Part shown: positions 1-12,000 of the stretch, in pieces
Position numbering within the stretch: position 1 is the stretch's first letter
How the letters are laid out: the number at the start of each line of letters is the position of its first letter
NCBI GenBank assembly: GCA_000697665.1
Contig: KL197717.1
Coordinates: forward strand, 290,761-354,760
DNA from: Jaapia argillacea MUCL 33604
Taxonomy: Eukaryota > Basidiomycota > Agaricomycetes > Jaapiales > Jaapiaceae
DNA length: 64,000 nt
Direction of reading: 5' to 3'
Made by a program: the position numbers and the translations under genes
The notes under the pieces: model-generated
The model's input: only the letters and a program-made list of their open reading frames with translations
What the model was told of the DNA's origin: nothing
The model's database searches: none

Positions 1-723
1 CAATTAGCCTCCACACTCAAGCCCTCCTCAGAAGTCCTCAAAGGGTCAAGAAGGCAAAAATCTGTACTTCAGTGGCTTGTGGTGACACCAAGTCACATCC
101 GTGACACACTCAATAAGAACGTGCTTGTGGTGCAGCACAGCAACCACAACACGCCTGAGGTTCGGGTTTTCTCTCAGGTTGAGCTATCATGTGTCCCTGG
201 GTCCCATATTACGCTTTCTAGGCCTTAGCTATAGGTATTTTACGAGCTACGGGTCTGACGACATTCCTGAAGAGGCGTGAGAACCCTTCCGGCAGTCGCC
301 AAAATCTCGCGCCACACTTCTGCGCGCTCGCGTTCGATTTTGCATTCGGTTGCGCGCACGGTTTGCTCAATTTCTGCGGGACTTCAACATTATTTTTATT
401 CTGCGGGCGTCGAATAATAAAAGTGCATATGGAACGCCATAGTAACAGGACGTTACGAGAATACGAACGATTGACAGCCAGAATAATAGTGTGCTCGTCG
501 CAAAGATACTTCGCAGCAACGTGTCGATTAGGCTTCTACACGCCGATCAACCACCACCAGAGACGAGAACCGGTTTTGTAGTTGTTGTAGACTTGACTGT
601 CGTTATCACTCTCTGTACCCTCAAGAACACCCTCATTGCCCATGCAATGTTTGCCAGCTCGCAAACCAGACTACCATGTAAACGGGATATACGCCAACTT
701 GAAAACACCTCCACGCCTTTGTT
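1..723. other. No recognisable gene; includes the left edge of a segmental duplication
   Basis: I see no coding exon that I can support in this stretch. From about position 615 the sequence becomes clearly similar to the region starting near 6385 (shared blocks such as ctctgtaccctcaag), which marks the outer edge of the duplicated segment. Short open frames here show no family features. Confidence 0.5.
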
Positions 724-1296
724 TTAGCGCGAGCGACCCTAAGAAGCAGCGTCACTCGTCGTTAGTGAGAGTTCAACCAAGAGTACTTACCCGACGGAGA
801 GTCTGGCCTGCGATATATGGTCCAGACAAGACAGTCGCAAACCTCAGGCTGTCCAAACCTGAATGTGATGACTGAGATGAGCTCCTCAACAAGACCTTGA
901 ACAATATCGACGGGGTGATTGAGACACACCTTCCTTCTGCAACAGCTCACGCGCTTGCCTCTCTCGCTTCCCCTCCTTGAATTGCGGGATCTTCGAAGGA
1001 TCCATCCCTACGGTACCTCCAGGACAGATTCCGTGCTGAGTGACGACCATCCAGTCGGTCAAAATATCCTCCCGCACCATAGCGAAGTAAACCCCGTATG
1101 GCTTGACTATCTCGTTAATTGCATCGGAGGCTGTAAAATAAGTACCGTAGGGGAAAGCCCTTCCAGTAAGTCGTGTCACCCAGTTGAGGGTCTCCTCAGT
1201 GGTTAGAAGGAAACCTCCCTGCAAGTATTCGCGGGGTTCCCAAGGGGATGGACGGTAGCGCTCTGCAGGGACAGTCGTGGTAGCATCGCAAGTCAT
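724..1296 (-). CDS. Small hypothetical protein (149 aa), intact copy
   Basis: I do not recognise the family. Three exons fit (about 1296-930, 858-791, 738-724) and sum to 450 nt, with GT-AG introns of 71 and 52 nt. The protein is soluble-looking, with no signal peptide or membrane segment; recognisable stretches are WEPREYLQGGF near residue 20, ASDAINEIVKPYG in the middle and GPYIAGQTLRR near the end. I preferred the ATG at 1296 over 1305 because only the former is matched in the second copy (6508-7077). It is transcribed away from a synthase pseudogene, so the two probably once shared an upstream region. Splice sites were chosen by reading frame and by comparison with the broken second copy. 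The 5-residue last exon is the least certain part. Confidence 0.6.
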
Positions 1297-1361
1297 TAGG
1301 GCCATTCACTGACCATCACCAAAACGGATTATAGCGGGGAGGATAACAATGAAAATTCTCG

Positions 1362-1389
1362 ACGCGTCTTGGACGCGTCGCCTCACGTG
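1362..1389. promoter_or_regulatory. Paired ACGCGT boxes plus CACGTG between divergent genes
   Basis: ACGCGT occurs at 1362-1367 and 1373-1378, followed by CACGTG at 1384-1389, between the start of the small minus-strand gene (1296) and the synthase pseudogene start (1486). ACGCGT is the core of the fungal MluI cell-cycle box and CACGTG is a bHLH E-box. Function here is inferred from spacing and position only. The equivalent interval of the right copy does not keep these motifs. Confidence 0.35.
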
Positions 1390-1485
1390 CTCGAGATAAA
1401 TGGATTCGACTAAATCAGCTGGGATTTGGGAATGAATGGCCCTATTGATATTGTAATTCAATCGTATGTTTTTCTATCGTTGGCT

Positions 1486-2240
1486 ATGGACCTTTCCTAC
1501 ATCTCAGCCCCAATGATCAACCAATCCGACCTCCCATTTCGCCTTCTCGTCCGCCAATATGGAGCCACGCTGACCTACACACAAATGCTCCACCCCGAAA
1601 GGTTGCTCGAGCACACCTCCCCACCTTACTCTCCAACTCACCCACAAGCTAGAAGGAGCAGGGTCAAAATGGATCACCCTTCACGCGAGGACCGTTTGTG
1701 CTAGGACGAGGAGGAAAGGAGCAGCTAATCTAGATGAAGTTAGGAAGCTGGTCATTGGGGACCTGGCGCCTAGTGTGAATGGTTGTCAGCATGTGGAAGA
1801 GGATGTGAAGAGGGGTGTCTGATGGGGTGAGAAGATGGGAGGTGTGGGTATTCCAGTTGTTGGCAATGGGAACGTTCGCTGTTGACAGGGCGTCCAAAAG
1901 AACAAAGAAGAGGCGGGTGCGGCAGGTATCATGGTGAGGGAGACTCTCTTAGGGAACCCTTGGTGCGTCTCGATTCCTTTACCGGTTCATCTCTTCGCAT
2001 GCCCCTCGCCTTACTCTTTCTTGACGCCCGAACCCGAGCTTCCAGCCTATTCGCCGGCGTAATGCCTGATCCCCAAATATCACTCGAGTATCTCCGCCTC
2101 TGCACCGAATACCCATACACCGTACGGCTGGACAAAATTAAGACCCATATCAGGCACTTCGTCGAGTTCCAGTGATATGTCGTCCGGCGCTCCTGCCTAC
2201 GTCTCGCCGCTATCTCCTCTTCATCATTCATATCTGGCCC
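1486..2240 (+). pseudogene. tRNA-dihydrouridine synthase (Dus1-like), deleted pseudogene
   Basis: The N-terminus (SYISAPMINQSDLPFRLLV) is nearly identical to the intact gene at 7197. At about 1611 the sequence jumps from the exon-1 motif HPERLLE straight into exon-3 sequence; the removed part corresponds to 7322-7793 of the intact copy and includes the NLGCPQ loop with the catalytic cysteine. The junction also shifts the frame, and further stops follow, for example a TAG where the intact copy reads a sense codon after the HARS motif. The later exon encoding LFAGV..P..ISLEYL is still readable. It cannot make an active enzyme. The intact paralogue is 5.7 kb away on the same strand. Confidence 0.85.
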
Positions 2241-2931
2241 ACTTTACATTTCTTTTCTTCGTAGGCACCATCGCATCGGCTGCCGCCATGGGTGAAGGAA
2301 CCCAGATAGGCCATCTCCTCTCTGGTCATCTCGGTACGGAGGACATCATTCAAGCTCTTCACGACAAGCGATTCCGTATTGACCCTGTCTCGATGAAGAT
2401 TCTGATGGAGGGTGGGCCTGACTGGGGATCTTCCCATGATCTGTATCCCAGGCGGTGGATATTTGGATGGACTGGGTGGAGCAACTTGAGTCAGAGGAGG
2501 GCGAGTTACGAGCCAGATCGCCATAGGTAAAACGAGCAACGAGGCTGATGTAGCGTAATCATCATGCTAAATGTTAATCAGTGGGAGCATTGAACGGTGA
2601 TGGTGCTGCAGGCAATCTGCCTGCGTGTTGGTATTCATGTGAGTTCGGACACTCAAGAGGGGGGTAGAGTTGGCATGGTGTCCAGACTTGAAATCTAGCA
2701 TCGGGAAGATGCTGATGGGAACGATATCATGGGGAAACTGAACTAATTAACAAACGGACCGTGCGTACAACAAGGTGGGAGCCAGACGAAGACCTCTCTA
2801 CTCAACTCCATTACTGCTACTTTCCCAGCCATTTTCGCGCCCACACTTCGCCAACGACCTGTGCTTTCGACGTCTTCGCTTCGCTCAACACTCACCCTCT
2901 CGATCAGTGAGCTTTGTTCCGGTAGAGAATT
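2241..2931. other. Unassigned sequence after the duplication edge and kinase promoter
   Basis: An open frame of about 117 codons runs to 2530 on plus, but its first part lies in duplicated synthase sequence and the rest matches no family I know. The part from about 2560 to 2931 is non-coding and should hold the promoter of the kinase gene that starts at 2932. Confidence 0.4.
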
Positions 2932-5900
2932 ATGCCGTCCACGATTTTCGGTGAGAATACATCTTTCTCCTGGCTTTCCCTCTCAGCTGATTGTTGGATT
3001 TTAAATCAAAATAGATACCCCCGCCGATGCCAGTTATGATCCTCTGGAGTGCCTTTCCAGACCGAATTTCGATGCTTCAGACCCCCCACCCATACTTCGA
3101 TTTGTGTACCGTGCAATCTGTGCAAGTTTCGATCAACTCACTGCAGGGAACATCTTGTGCGATATGATCCAAGGAGACCACTCCGTTGCCGATATCTGGA
3201 TTCTTTGGCGACCAGGAGATGAGGAGTGGCTTAGGAGTAATCTGCGGAGGGCTGAGAACGATGGGTGGCTCACTATGAGTGCTTGGGAACTTGCTCGGGC
3301 GGCCTACGGACAACGTGGACATCGTCTGGTAGGCTGTGGAGTCACCGATTTATGGCCTGCCTTGGTGAAGGAGAGGATCTGGGATGCTGATACACCGACA
3401 CGGGCGTCCGCCATTGCTTGGCTGACGATTATTTCGCCCTTTCTTGCCCGCCTGCGGCAGTCCGTTGGATGGTTAAATTTTCACAACTGCATCGATGCGT
3501 GGATTCGCGTGTTACGGTGTTTCAAGTTGTTCGTCTCCCTGGGGTTCCCGACCCAACCACTCGCCGGATTCGTGGAAGCACTTCCTGACAATGGCCACAC
3601 ATGTTCGTTCTGGGATAGCCCAGCCTCATCTTGGGCAACCCTCTTCTCGTGGCTATACAATTATCACGATTACCGGATCCTCGTCGCGCTGTGCAACAAG
3701 AGAGGGTTCGTTCCATCAGATAAAGAAAGGTGGACTCCTTGTGATCCATGTCGATCCGCGTAAGTGCAACTGTCCACACACCTGGTTCACTCACAAGGCT
3801 GATGTATAGAGTAGGCGCGAAGGGCTTCCCTCTGGCCCCTTGCCTTGGGTATTAGATTCAAACGTTCGCCAAAATCAACCACCAGCGTGGCAAATCCTTC
3901 TGCTTATGGGATTCCACTTGACGATACGCGATGACTGGTCGAATGCTAATCTCCGGCGCATTTGGAGAGCCCTGCAGAGAAGCACTATCCTCCTTGATGA
4001 CCCATTATTAGCAAAGTATTACACCGTCATCGAGCACGAATTCCAAAATCAAGAAATTCATCCCCATGACCGACAATATGACACCTATGTCAATCAGTTT
4101 CCTGCAGAGTGGCGGCCCATTGTCTCCTCACTTTCATGGACTCTCCCCCTCCCCTCCGAAACAATGAACGTCACACCAGTCATACATGACCTAGGTCAAC
4201 CTCAGGGAGATCTTCGAACCATTGTTGGCGCCATCCTAATGGTGTGGGTTGACGAGTGGAGACAATCACTGCCCCCCGAATCGCCTCTTGCTACCTGTGA
4301 CCAGATCTTCAAATGGTGCCACCTACTATTTGATATTATCCTTTCCGCGTTCCCAATATCCGATTTCGCCCCATGCAATTCTTCGAACCATACCTTTCTC
4401 GATGTTCTCAGGAAATCCCGACACAATTGCTACAATGCCCTCAGCGATGACGCATGGACGTTGTATGCTGCCAGCAAGTCTCTGGTCGACAAAACAGACA
4501 ATGTTAAAGTACCGAATATGAACCTACACCTCAGCCAAGATGTCAGATACAATCAGCATATTTGTCCTGAATGTCGTGACATCGAATACATGACACTGTG
4601 CCAGACTGCAGATCCTGATCGACTCATCCATGAGGGCAAACCAGGGACCCTCACCACACTCCGAATTGTAGTTGATATGCTCTGCGATCCATATTGGACA
4701 ATGCCACGCCGCAATGAGCACTGGCGGTGGCTTCTTGATTTGTTGCAACGAGTGAGTCTCCCATCCTCTTAGACTCTTTCCCTTTCTGAAATTCTCATTT
4801 AGTTTCTGGATCGTCCTTGGAACTCATGGGCAAGTGATGGTACAAACACTGCTGAGATCATTGCTCAACAAGAAAATTCCACCTACAAATCCACCATCCA
4901 CCGTCTAGTTGAGAAGCTTGCAAGGGTATCTGGACTACTTCCCACTTCTATCTCCCTTCAAGGAGTAGTAACTCTCACTGAAGGAGGACTAGTTGCTGGT
5001 GGTGGATATGCTGACATTTATGCTGGATTCTGGAAGGGGAGAAAAGTTGCTATAAAACGGCTACGTCTTCATGTTGCTCCATTGTGTGAACGGGAGAATT
5101 TAAAGCAGGTTAGAAGTCTTCATCCTTGAGAACTTCCAGTGCTTACATTTTACCTGGATTGAATAGAGGCTGTGCCGTGAGGTCCTCATCTGGAGAGGGC
5201 TATGGCATAGATATATTCTGCCTTGCCTGGGAGTTGAGACAAAACTCTTTAAGTCTGCTTATATCTGCATGGTGTCACCTTACATGGATCACAGCACTGT
5301 TGTACAATTTTGTTCAAAAAATAATCTCACCACAGATGAGATTGATCTGATTGTTGAGTTGCTACTGAAGTTCTTGTAGATGAAAACTAACTTTTTACCT
5401 CTAGCTCAATCAAGTGGTGTCAGGTCTTGCATATTTGCATGGTGAAAATGTGGTCCATGGAGATCTTCGAGGTGTAAGCACAGCTTCCTCATAATCATAA
5501 AGCTATTATTAGCTGATTGTTTCCAGGCCAATATCCTTATAGATGACCAAGGTCACTGTCAACTTGCTGACTTTGGCCTGGCTGTGTTTGCTGAGGCAAC
5601 TAAGGGAGCATACACAACCAGAAGTGAGGCTGGATCAACAAGATGGATGGCACCTGAGTTGTTGTTCCCAGAAAGATTTGGTATGGTTGGGACACGCCGA
5701 ACATTTGCCACTGACATCTATGCATATGGATGTGTCTGTATTAAGGTTAGTTGACTAGCTTCTGAATCCTGCTGGAGAATTTGAGATGTACTCACATCTT
5801 GTTTAGCTCCATACAGGATTGCTACCATTCTATGATCTCACTGTTGACCCAGCTATTGTATACAGGATTCTGGCTGGAGAGCATCCACAACCACCTCCTG

Positions 5901-6028
5901 GAAAAGAGCTACCACCAATGACATGGAAAATTGCAGAAAGGTGCTGGTGTATCACACCAGATACTCGTCCCTCTGCAAAGGATATCGTGGAGGAGTGCCA
6001 TGGTTGTACACCAAACAGGATGGCCTAG
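2932..6028 (+). CDS. Protein kinase with large novel N-terminal region (901 aa)
   Basis: Eight exons fit: 2932-2950, 3015-3759, 3812-4751, 4803-5108, 5167-5352, 5405-5473, 5527-5745 and 5807-6028 (2706 nt). Residues ~1-610 form a Trp/Leu-rich region that I do not recognise, with a CxxC (CPEC) motif near its end. The C-terminal ~280 residues are a tyrosine-kinase-like catalytic domain: glycine loop GGGYADIY, lysine in VAIKRL, catalytic loop HGDLRGANIL, DFG in LADFGLA, and STRWMAPE. Glycine replaces the arginine of HRD, as is common in mushroom TKL-like kinases, so the kinase is probably active and not dependent on arginine-coupled activation-loop phosphorylation (inference). The intron after exon 4 needs a weak GTTGAG donor. 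It sits between the two copies of a duplicated gene pair and its own sequence is not part of that duplication. Confidence 0.85.
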
Positions 6029-6384
6029 GTGATGATGGGCAGTTAGTACTCTGGAGTCGGATAAATATGAGGCGACTCAGACTGTCTGTCATGACTCGGG
6101 ACCTTCGACCCTGCGCTTTTTGTATCACTCTATCTATATCTCTATCCCTCATGACAAATCGCTCCTGCACGACTCAGAGACCCATTCAGTGCTGTAACAC
6201 GCTCGACCTTGCAAGCAGCCCCGCGGCTGTGCTAGGCCGCCTATCCTTGCGGCTCTTGGTGTGGCTTGTAACATTCCTACAGAAGTCATCTAAATCCATG
6301 TGATCTCCACTGTCTCCATCAAATGTAGAATGGTGAAAATGATTTATTTCTTGTGGCAAATACCGGTGATCAACACAGACATTG
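6029..6384. other. Intergenic, nothing recognised
   Basis: Sequence between the kinase stop codon and the left edge of the right duplicated segment. Open frames on both strands here are short and show no family features. Confidence 0.5.
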
Positions 6385-8423
6385 AGGGACATATCACTTT
6401 CTGTACCCTCAAGGACACCCTCATTGCCCATGTGATGGTTGTCAGCTCGCGAACCAGACTCCCATGTAAATGGAATATAAGATAAACCATATCCATGCCT
6501 TCGTTTTAGCGCTAGCGACCCATAAAAGCACGGTCAGTCACGGTCAGTGAGAGTTCAACCAGGAGTACTTACCCGACGGAGAGTCTGACCTGCGATATGT
6601 GGTCCATACACGACCGTCACAAACCTCGGGTCATCCAAACCTGAGTGTGGTGAACGAGATGAGCATCCTCAACAAGACCTTGGGCAATATAAATTGGGTG
6701 ATTGAGACGCACCTTCCTTCTGCAACAGCTCACGCGCCACCCTCTCTCGTTTCCATCCTAAAGTTGTGGGATTTTTGAAGGAGCCATCCCTACAGTACCT
6801 CTAGGACAGATTCCGTGCTGAGTGACGACTATCCAGTCAGTGACAATCTCCTCCCCCACCATGCAGAGTAAACCCCGTATGGCTTGACTCTCGTTAATTG
6901 CATCGGAGGCCTGAAAATAAGTACCGTAGGGGAAAGCCCTTCCAGCAAGTCGTGCCGCCCAGTTGAGGGTCTCCTCAGTGGTTAGAAAGAAACCTCCCTG
7001 CAAGTATTCGCGGGGATCCCAAGGGCTAGACGGCAGCACTTTTCTTCAGGGATAATGGTAGTAGCGTCGCCAGTCATTGTTGAGTGGATTGTGACCGGAG
7101 GCCAACGTTACCGGGACGGTGTGTAGGATGTCGATGTTAACTTGCGTCAATAGGCCTCTACTTACTCTGACGTCCACGTCTTGCCTATCACCGGCTATGG
7201 ACCTCTCCTACATCTCAGCACCAATGATCAACCAATCCGACCTCCCATTTCGCCTTCTCGTCCGTCAATATGGAACCACGCTGACCTACACGCAAATGCT
7301 TCACCCAGAAAGGTTGCTCGAAGATAAAGATTACCTGGATTTCCATCTCCGAGACCTTGAAATAGCTTCTCGTCTTGGAGAGGGCAGACCTGTTGTAGTC
7401 CAGGTTTGTGGGAATGATCCTGAGGTGGTGGTTAGAGGTGCAAGGAAGGTAGTTGGGTTGTGTGATGCGATAGGTGCGTCTGAGATCTGGTGTCTCGACT
7501 TGCGCTTTTGAGCGAGGGGATTGTGTTCATGCTGATCTTGTCGAAGAGTAAATAGATTTGAATTTAGGATGCCCCCAAGATCATGCGAGGGAAGGACATT
7601 ATGGTGGTTATTTGCTTAATCCCTCCGATTGGCCTCTTGTTACGAATATCGGTATGTATGTTCCATGCACAATCCTGTACCACGTCCATCTTATCGTTTC
7701 CGTCACTGACACTCCCTATGCATTCATAGTCTCGTCCCTCAACAACTCCCTCCCCATCCCAATTTCAACGAAGATTCGTGTCTGCACACCTCCCCACCTT
7801 ACTCTCCAACTCGCCCACAAGCTAGAAGGAGCAGGGTCCAAATGGATCACTCTTCATGCGAGGAGCGTTTGTGCGAGGAGGAGGAGGAAAGGAGCAGCTA
7901 ATCTAGATGAAGTTAGGAAGCTGGTCTTTGGGGAACTGGCGCCCGGTGTGGTTGGGGTTGGAGTGAATGGTTGCCAGCATGATGTGGAAGAGGATGTAAA
8001 GAGGGGTGCCCGATGGGGGGAGAAGATGGGAGGTGTGGGCATTCCAGTCGTTAGCAACGGGAACGTTCGCTGTTGGGAGGACGTCCAAAAGAACAAAGAA
8101 GAGACAGGTGCAGGAGGTATCATGGTAGGGGAGACTCTCTTAGGGAATCCATGGTGCGTCCCGACTCCTTTACTGGCCCATCTCCTCGCCTTAACTGTTT
8201 GTTGACGCGCGAATCTGATCTTCCAGCCTTTTCGCCGGCGTAACGCCTGATCCGGCCCAAATTTCCCTGGAGTATCTCAGCCTCTGCGCCGAATACCCAG
8301 ACACTGTACGGTTGGAGAAAATTAAGACCCATATCAGGCACTTCGTCGAGTTCCAATGGTACGTCGTCCAACCTGCCCGCCTAAGGCTCGCCGCTATTTC
8401 TCTTCTTCATTCATACCTGGCCC
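6385..8423. repeat. Right copy of a duplicated divergent gene pair
   Basis: Direct repeat of about 615-2240. It keeps the full-length synthase gene with all introns, while its copy of the small minus-strand gene is broken. Because the right copy holds the complete synthase, it is closer to the ancestral arrangement for that gene, and the left copy is closer for the small gene. Confidence 0.85.
6508..7077 (-). pseudogene. Small hypothetical gene, frameshifted copy
   Basis: This is the paralogue of the 149 aa gene at 724-1296. It begins with the same start context (MTGDATT), but relative to the intact copy it carries a net 2-nt insertion before the conserved PREYLQGGF block, so the start codon is out of frame with the body. 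A 2-nt loss and a 1-nt loss further on restore the frame after a changed stretch, and an in-frame TAG follows KIPQL where the intact copy continues. The last splice acceptor is also altered. It lies 118 bp upstream of the intact synthase on the opposite strand. Confidence 0.75.
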
Positions 8424-8697
8424 AGTGGTTGATACTATCCTCCCTACTCACAGTGCTCGAAAACCCTGGTATACCTCCTTCCGCGTCGCTCTCAATGCTT
8501 GCGAATCGCTCGAGGCGTGTCAGAAGTTGATCAGGGTGAAGTTGCAAAAGTGGAGAGGAAAGCCGATAATCAGGGTTGATGATGATGGGGATGATGACGA
8601 CGATGCTGACGAGGTAGATGGAAACGGGGAAGACGAGGGGGGGGAGGGAGAAGGGGAGGAAGGAGAAGACGGCTTCAGTTTCGCTATGTTGGGATAA
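7197..8697 (+). CDS. tRNA-dihydrouridine synthase, Dus1-like (390 aa)
   Basis: Flavoenzyme family that reduces uridines in the tRNA D-loop using NADPH. Five exons fit (7197-7473, 7556-7651, 7730-8153, 8227-8358, 8454-8697; 1173 nt). Visible family features are the FMN-barrel start SYISAPMINQSDLPFR, YTQML, VVVQVCGNDPE, the loop DLNLGCPQ with the proposed catalytic cysteine near residue 100, KWITLHAR, PVVSNGNV and a GLLGNP-like end (ETLLGNP). The C-terminus has an acidic run (Asp/Glu/Gly-rich, about 8575-8670) beyond the usual helical domain. An alternative upstream ATG at 7119 would add 26 residues without family similarity, so I chose 7197. Dus1 modifies positions 16/17 in yeast; the exact target here is inferred. 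A deleted second copy lies at 1486-2240. Confidence 0.9.
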
Positions 8698-9024
8698 GTA
8701 TGCACTTGGAAAGTATGGGTTCTTATGCCTCAAACAGTGAATTCCACCTCCAGCATGTGTGTTCCTATCACCTCTGCTTGCTTATAACTTCACTCTTTTC
8801 GCTGCACACAACGCGAACCTTGGGAATGATCATGATATTACATTACGCTGGAGGATATTACAAGCGACTACGTAGCTGGATATCTCAAGGGAAAGACACT
8901 ACCGTACGACTAAACCAAGAAACTGTTCATGAAAACAAGGGGGTAACTATCATCCAAGCTCATAAAACGATCTCTGCCAAACCACCCAAATCCATCCTCT
9001 CATAATAATCGACCCAAACCCCCT
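8698..9024. other. Convergent 3' region
   Basis: About 330 bp between the 3' ends of the synthase (plus) and the first channel gene (minus). It should hold both polyadenylation regions; I see no gene in it. Confidence 0.5.
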
Positions 9025-12000
9025 CTAAAGTTCATCAGGAGGAGCAGAGTCAACATCAACCTGACCCTTCTCATTCATCACAGCTCCATCCAAGCTAACT
9101 TCGATCCCTCTCTCCCTATTCACCTCAGCCTCAGCTTCTCCCAAACCCAAATCATCCACGGGTAACCAAACTATCCTCTGAGGGTTAACAGCAGCGGGAT
9201 GATCGAATTCCTTTGGTCCCTCATCAACCAAACCACTCGAGCCTCTCCTTGGAATATCGGGTAGAGGGTGTGATGCATCCTTATCAGCTTCGACGCCAGC
9301 TCCGGGGAAACTGACACCGCCAGTCTCCTTGGCTTTGGCCTTGCCACCGTCTGTCGAAACACTTTCCGAACGCTTTTCACGGGTGGTGATAGCATTGGGT
9401 TCCCCGATGGCGCTGGTTTCCTCCGAAGTATACGATTGATCCGCCAAGCTGAGTGGGAGAGACTCGATCAAAGGACCATAAGAGTTGTTGATGATATATT
9501 GGAAGAAAGCCTTCAAAAACAACCAACAATCAATCCCTATCCCTGATGCATGAAAGGAAACCAAGACGCACCGTAAAGATGATCAATACCACCATCAACG
9601 CACCCTCCGGCACAGAACTCGGTTTCCCACTGGCATTTTCGGCCAAGAAGAATAGCGCGCAGAGGCAGACTTGCATAACGTACAGCCCGACAAAGACATG
9701 TTGGAGGGCTTTAGGGAAGAATTGGCCACCGGTTTCCATCGAGGCGGGTTGATCGAACACCCAAAGGAAGAGGTACTTGTAAAGCAGGTAGAACAGGAAG
9801 AAGATCGCGCATGCGAGGCCGTTGATGATGGGTGAGATCAGCATATAACCAAGGGCTAAGAACGGAAATTGTAAGAATTAGTTTGGTCCTCGATAATGGC
9901 TGCGGAGATATCGCTTACCGACAACGACCAAAAGGGTTGTACCTGGGAATAACGTTCCCCAAGCGACTGAGCTGCCCTTGTACTTGATGTTGTAAACTGA
10001 ACGAGGGGTCGAGCCAAGGAGGAAGATCTTGACGTAGTACAAGATCAAAGGGACAGCTTGCAAAAACCCAGCAGCCGTGCCGGAGAGACCTTGAAGAAGG
10101 ATATATCTGATGAACGTTGAACAGTCAGCACAGGGGTATCGTATTAAGATGCAGAGGCGATCACGAACGTCAAGAAGAAAGTAGATGCTTGTGGCAAATG
10201 CGTCGCCAACAAGCTTGGGATGCCAGTCGGGTGATTGACAAGATTGGGGAGAGACGCGATGATTCCAGACGCAAGGGTGACGATCAAGAACGAATGCTAC
10301 AATCATCATCGGCATTAGTACCGATACCCAGATACAAGGGTGGACAAAAAAGCTACTCACGATAACTTGGAACATGAAATACCGAGTCATCAAACTCAGT
10401 TCCAAACCCGTATACTTGGGGATACCCTCGAGCTTGGCCAACATCCGTAGGACGATAGGCAAGAGCATCATCAAGATAGCCAAAAGCGCAGCGGGGAGGA
10501 TACCCTGGATGATACCAACGACTACACTGGGGAGTTTGCAGAGCCATGCGAGCCAGCTGTACGTTGTACAAAGCGCATGGACGTTGGAGACGGCACCGAC
10601 GAAAGCCACTGCGCAACAGAACGTGAAAATCAGGCACTATTCATCACTGCGAACGAGTGAAAAGGACGTACCGGGGAAAGCCCAGAGGATGATCAAACCA
10701 ATGGTGAGACCCCAACTGATACATTTCCTCACAGTCCTCTCATACGGGTTCAACCCCAAATTGGCCCAAATGACATCCTCGGGTGCAACTTCCACATACT
10801 TCTCCCCCATCCTATAAGGCTCATGATGCAACAAAGAGGACTTGGTCATATGCGCCGCAATCTGTTTATTGAACAAGATGAATGCAGAGCTGAGTGGAGG
10901 GTAAGTTTGTTCGGTTGGAGTAGCGCCTGAGCCATCGCTGGGCAGAGATTCAGGACGAGAGCGGGAAGTGAAAGCGACGTCTTTGCGGAGTGTCTTGCGT
11001 CCCGCAGCGAGTTCTTCATTAAGCCTAACGATCTCGTCCCGAGCCCAATTGATCGAATCGACTTCTTGTCCAACGAAAGGGAGTGAAAAGGGCATAAATC
11101 CGAGGGGAAGACGATGAGTCGGCCTCTTCTTCTTCGGGACCAACTTCTCAGCAAGTCCGATATCTCTCTCAACATCCCCATCCCCGGTACCAATACTCGG
11201 TTCCGTCAACGGACGACCAGGTTGTCCATCCACATTAACATCACCTTCTTGACCAAGCCCACCCTTCTTCGCAGCTTTCGCATCCTTCTTCAACTGCTTA
11301 TTCCGAAGTTTCGTCGCCGTGTTCAATAAACTCGTCTCTGCGCTCTCGAGTTTGTTGCATGCTGCCATTCGGCGGTCGTAAAGGTCCGGAAGTTCCTTGA
11401 GATCGCGATTAAGCCAGACTTTGCGGACGCCTCCTGGGAGGTGTCCGAAGAGCTGTCGTAAAGCTTTTTCGGAGAGGTATTTTTTGGGGATGCCTGTTAC
11501 GAGAACGGTACTCGCTTGGGCTGAAGAGGAGTGTTCAGGATCGACGAGCCAGTGTTGGCGTGTGGCGACGTAGTGTCTCATTTCGTATTTGATGTTGTAC
11601 CATATCCACACTGTCAGAGGTACCCATTAGGAATGTGTTCAACAACCAGACGCCGGAAAGGGACGCACCAGTGAAAATCCAAGCCAAAATAAGATGGGCC
11701 CAATACCGAGCTTGCTGACCGGTGCCCACATTCCCAAAGCTGAACTTGTCAAGACCCGAGTTGTTACCCACGTGAGTGCCGACTGAGTTGACGGGTAGGA
11801 GGATGACCCAGGATATGAGCCAGATGGGCAAGAAAATGCGGGCGATCATGCGGAGAAACCTGACGAAAAAGTAAGCGTCGAGACCATTTATTCGCTTGAT
11901 GTCACGATAGTCGGATTTGATGAGTGCGATGGGCCATTGCAACAACCCTTCAGCTAGCGACGGGGTTCGTTTGCTAGATAGGGATTAGAAAATCTTTTAC

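Larger units (their letters stand above)
615..2240. repeat. Left copy of a duplicated divergent gene pair
   Basis: This segment matches about 6385-8423 in the same orientation, covering the small minus-strand gene, the shared upstream region and the dihydrouridine-synthase gene. Similarity ends near 2240 (right copy near 8423), where the left copy passes into unrelated sequence. It is about 0.4 kb shorter than the right copy, mainly because of an internal deletion of about 472 bp in the synthase. The copies are direct and separated by about 4.1 kb that holds a kinase gene. Confidence 0.85.

Noticed and set aside
10374-10817. Plus-strand frame of 147 codons inside the first channel gene
   Set aside because: Antisense shadow of conserved coding exons.
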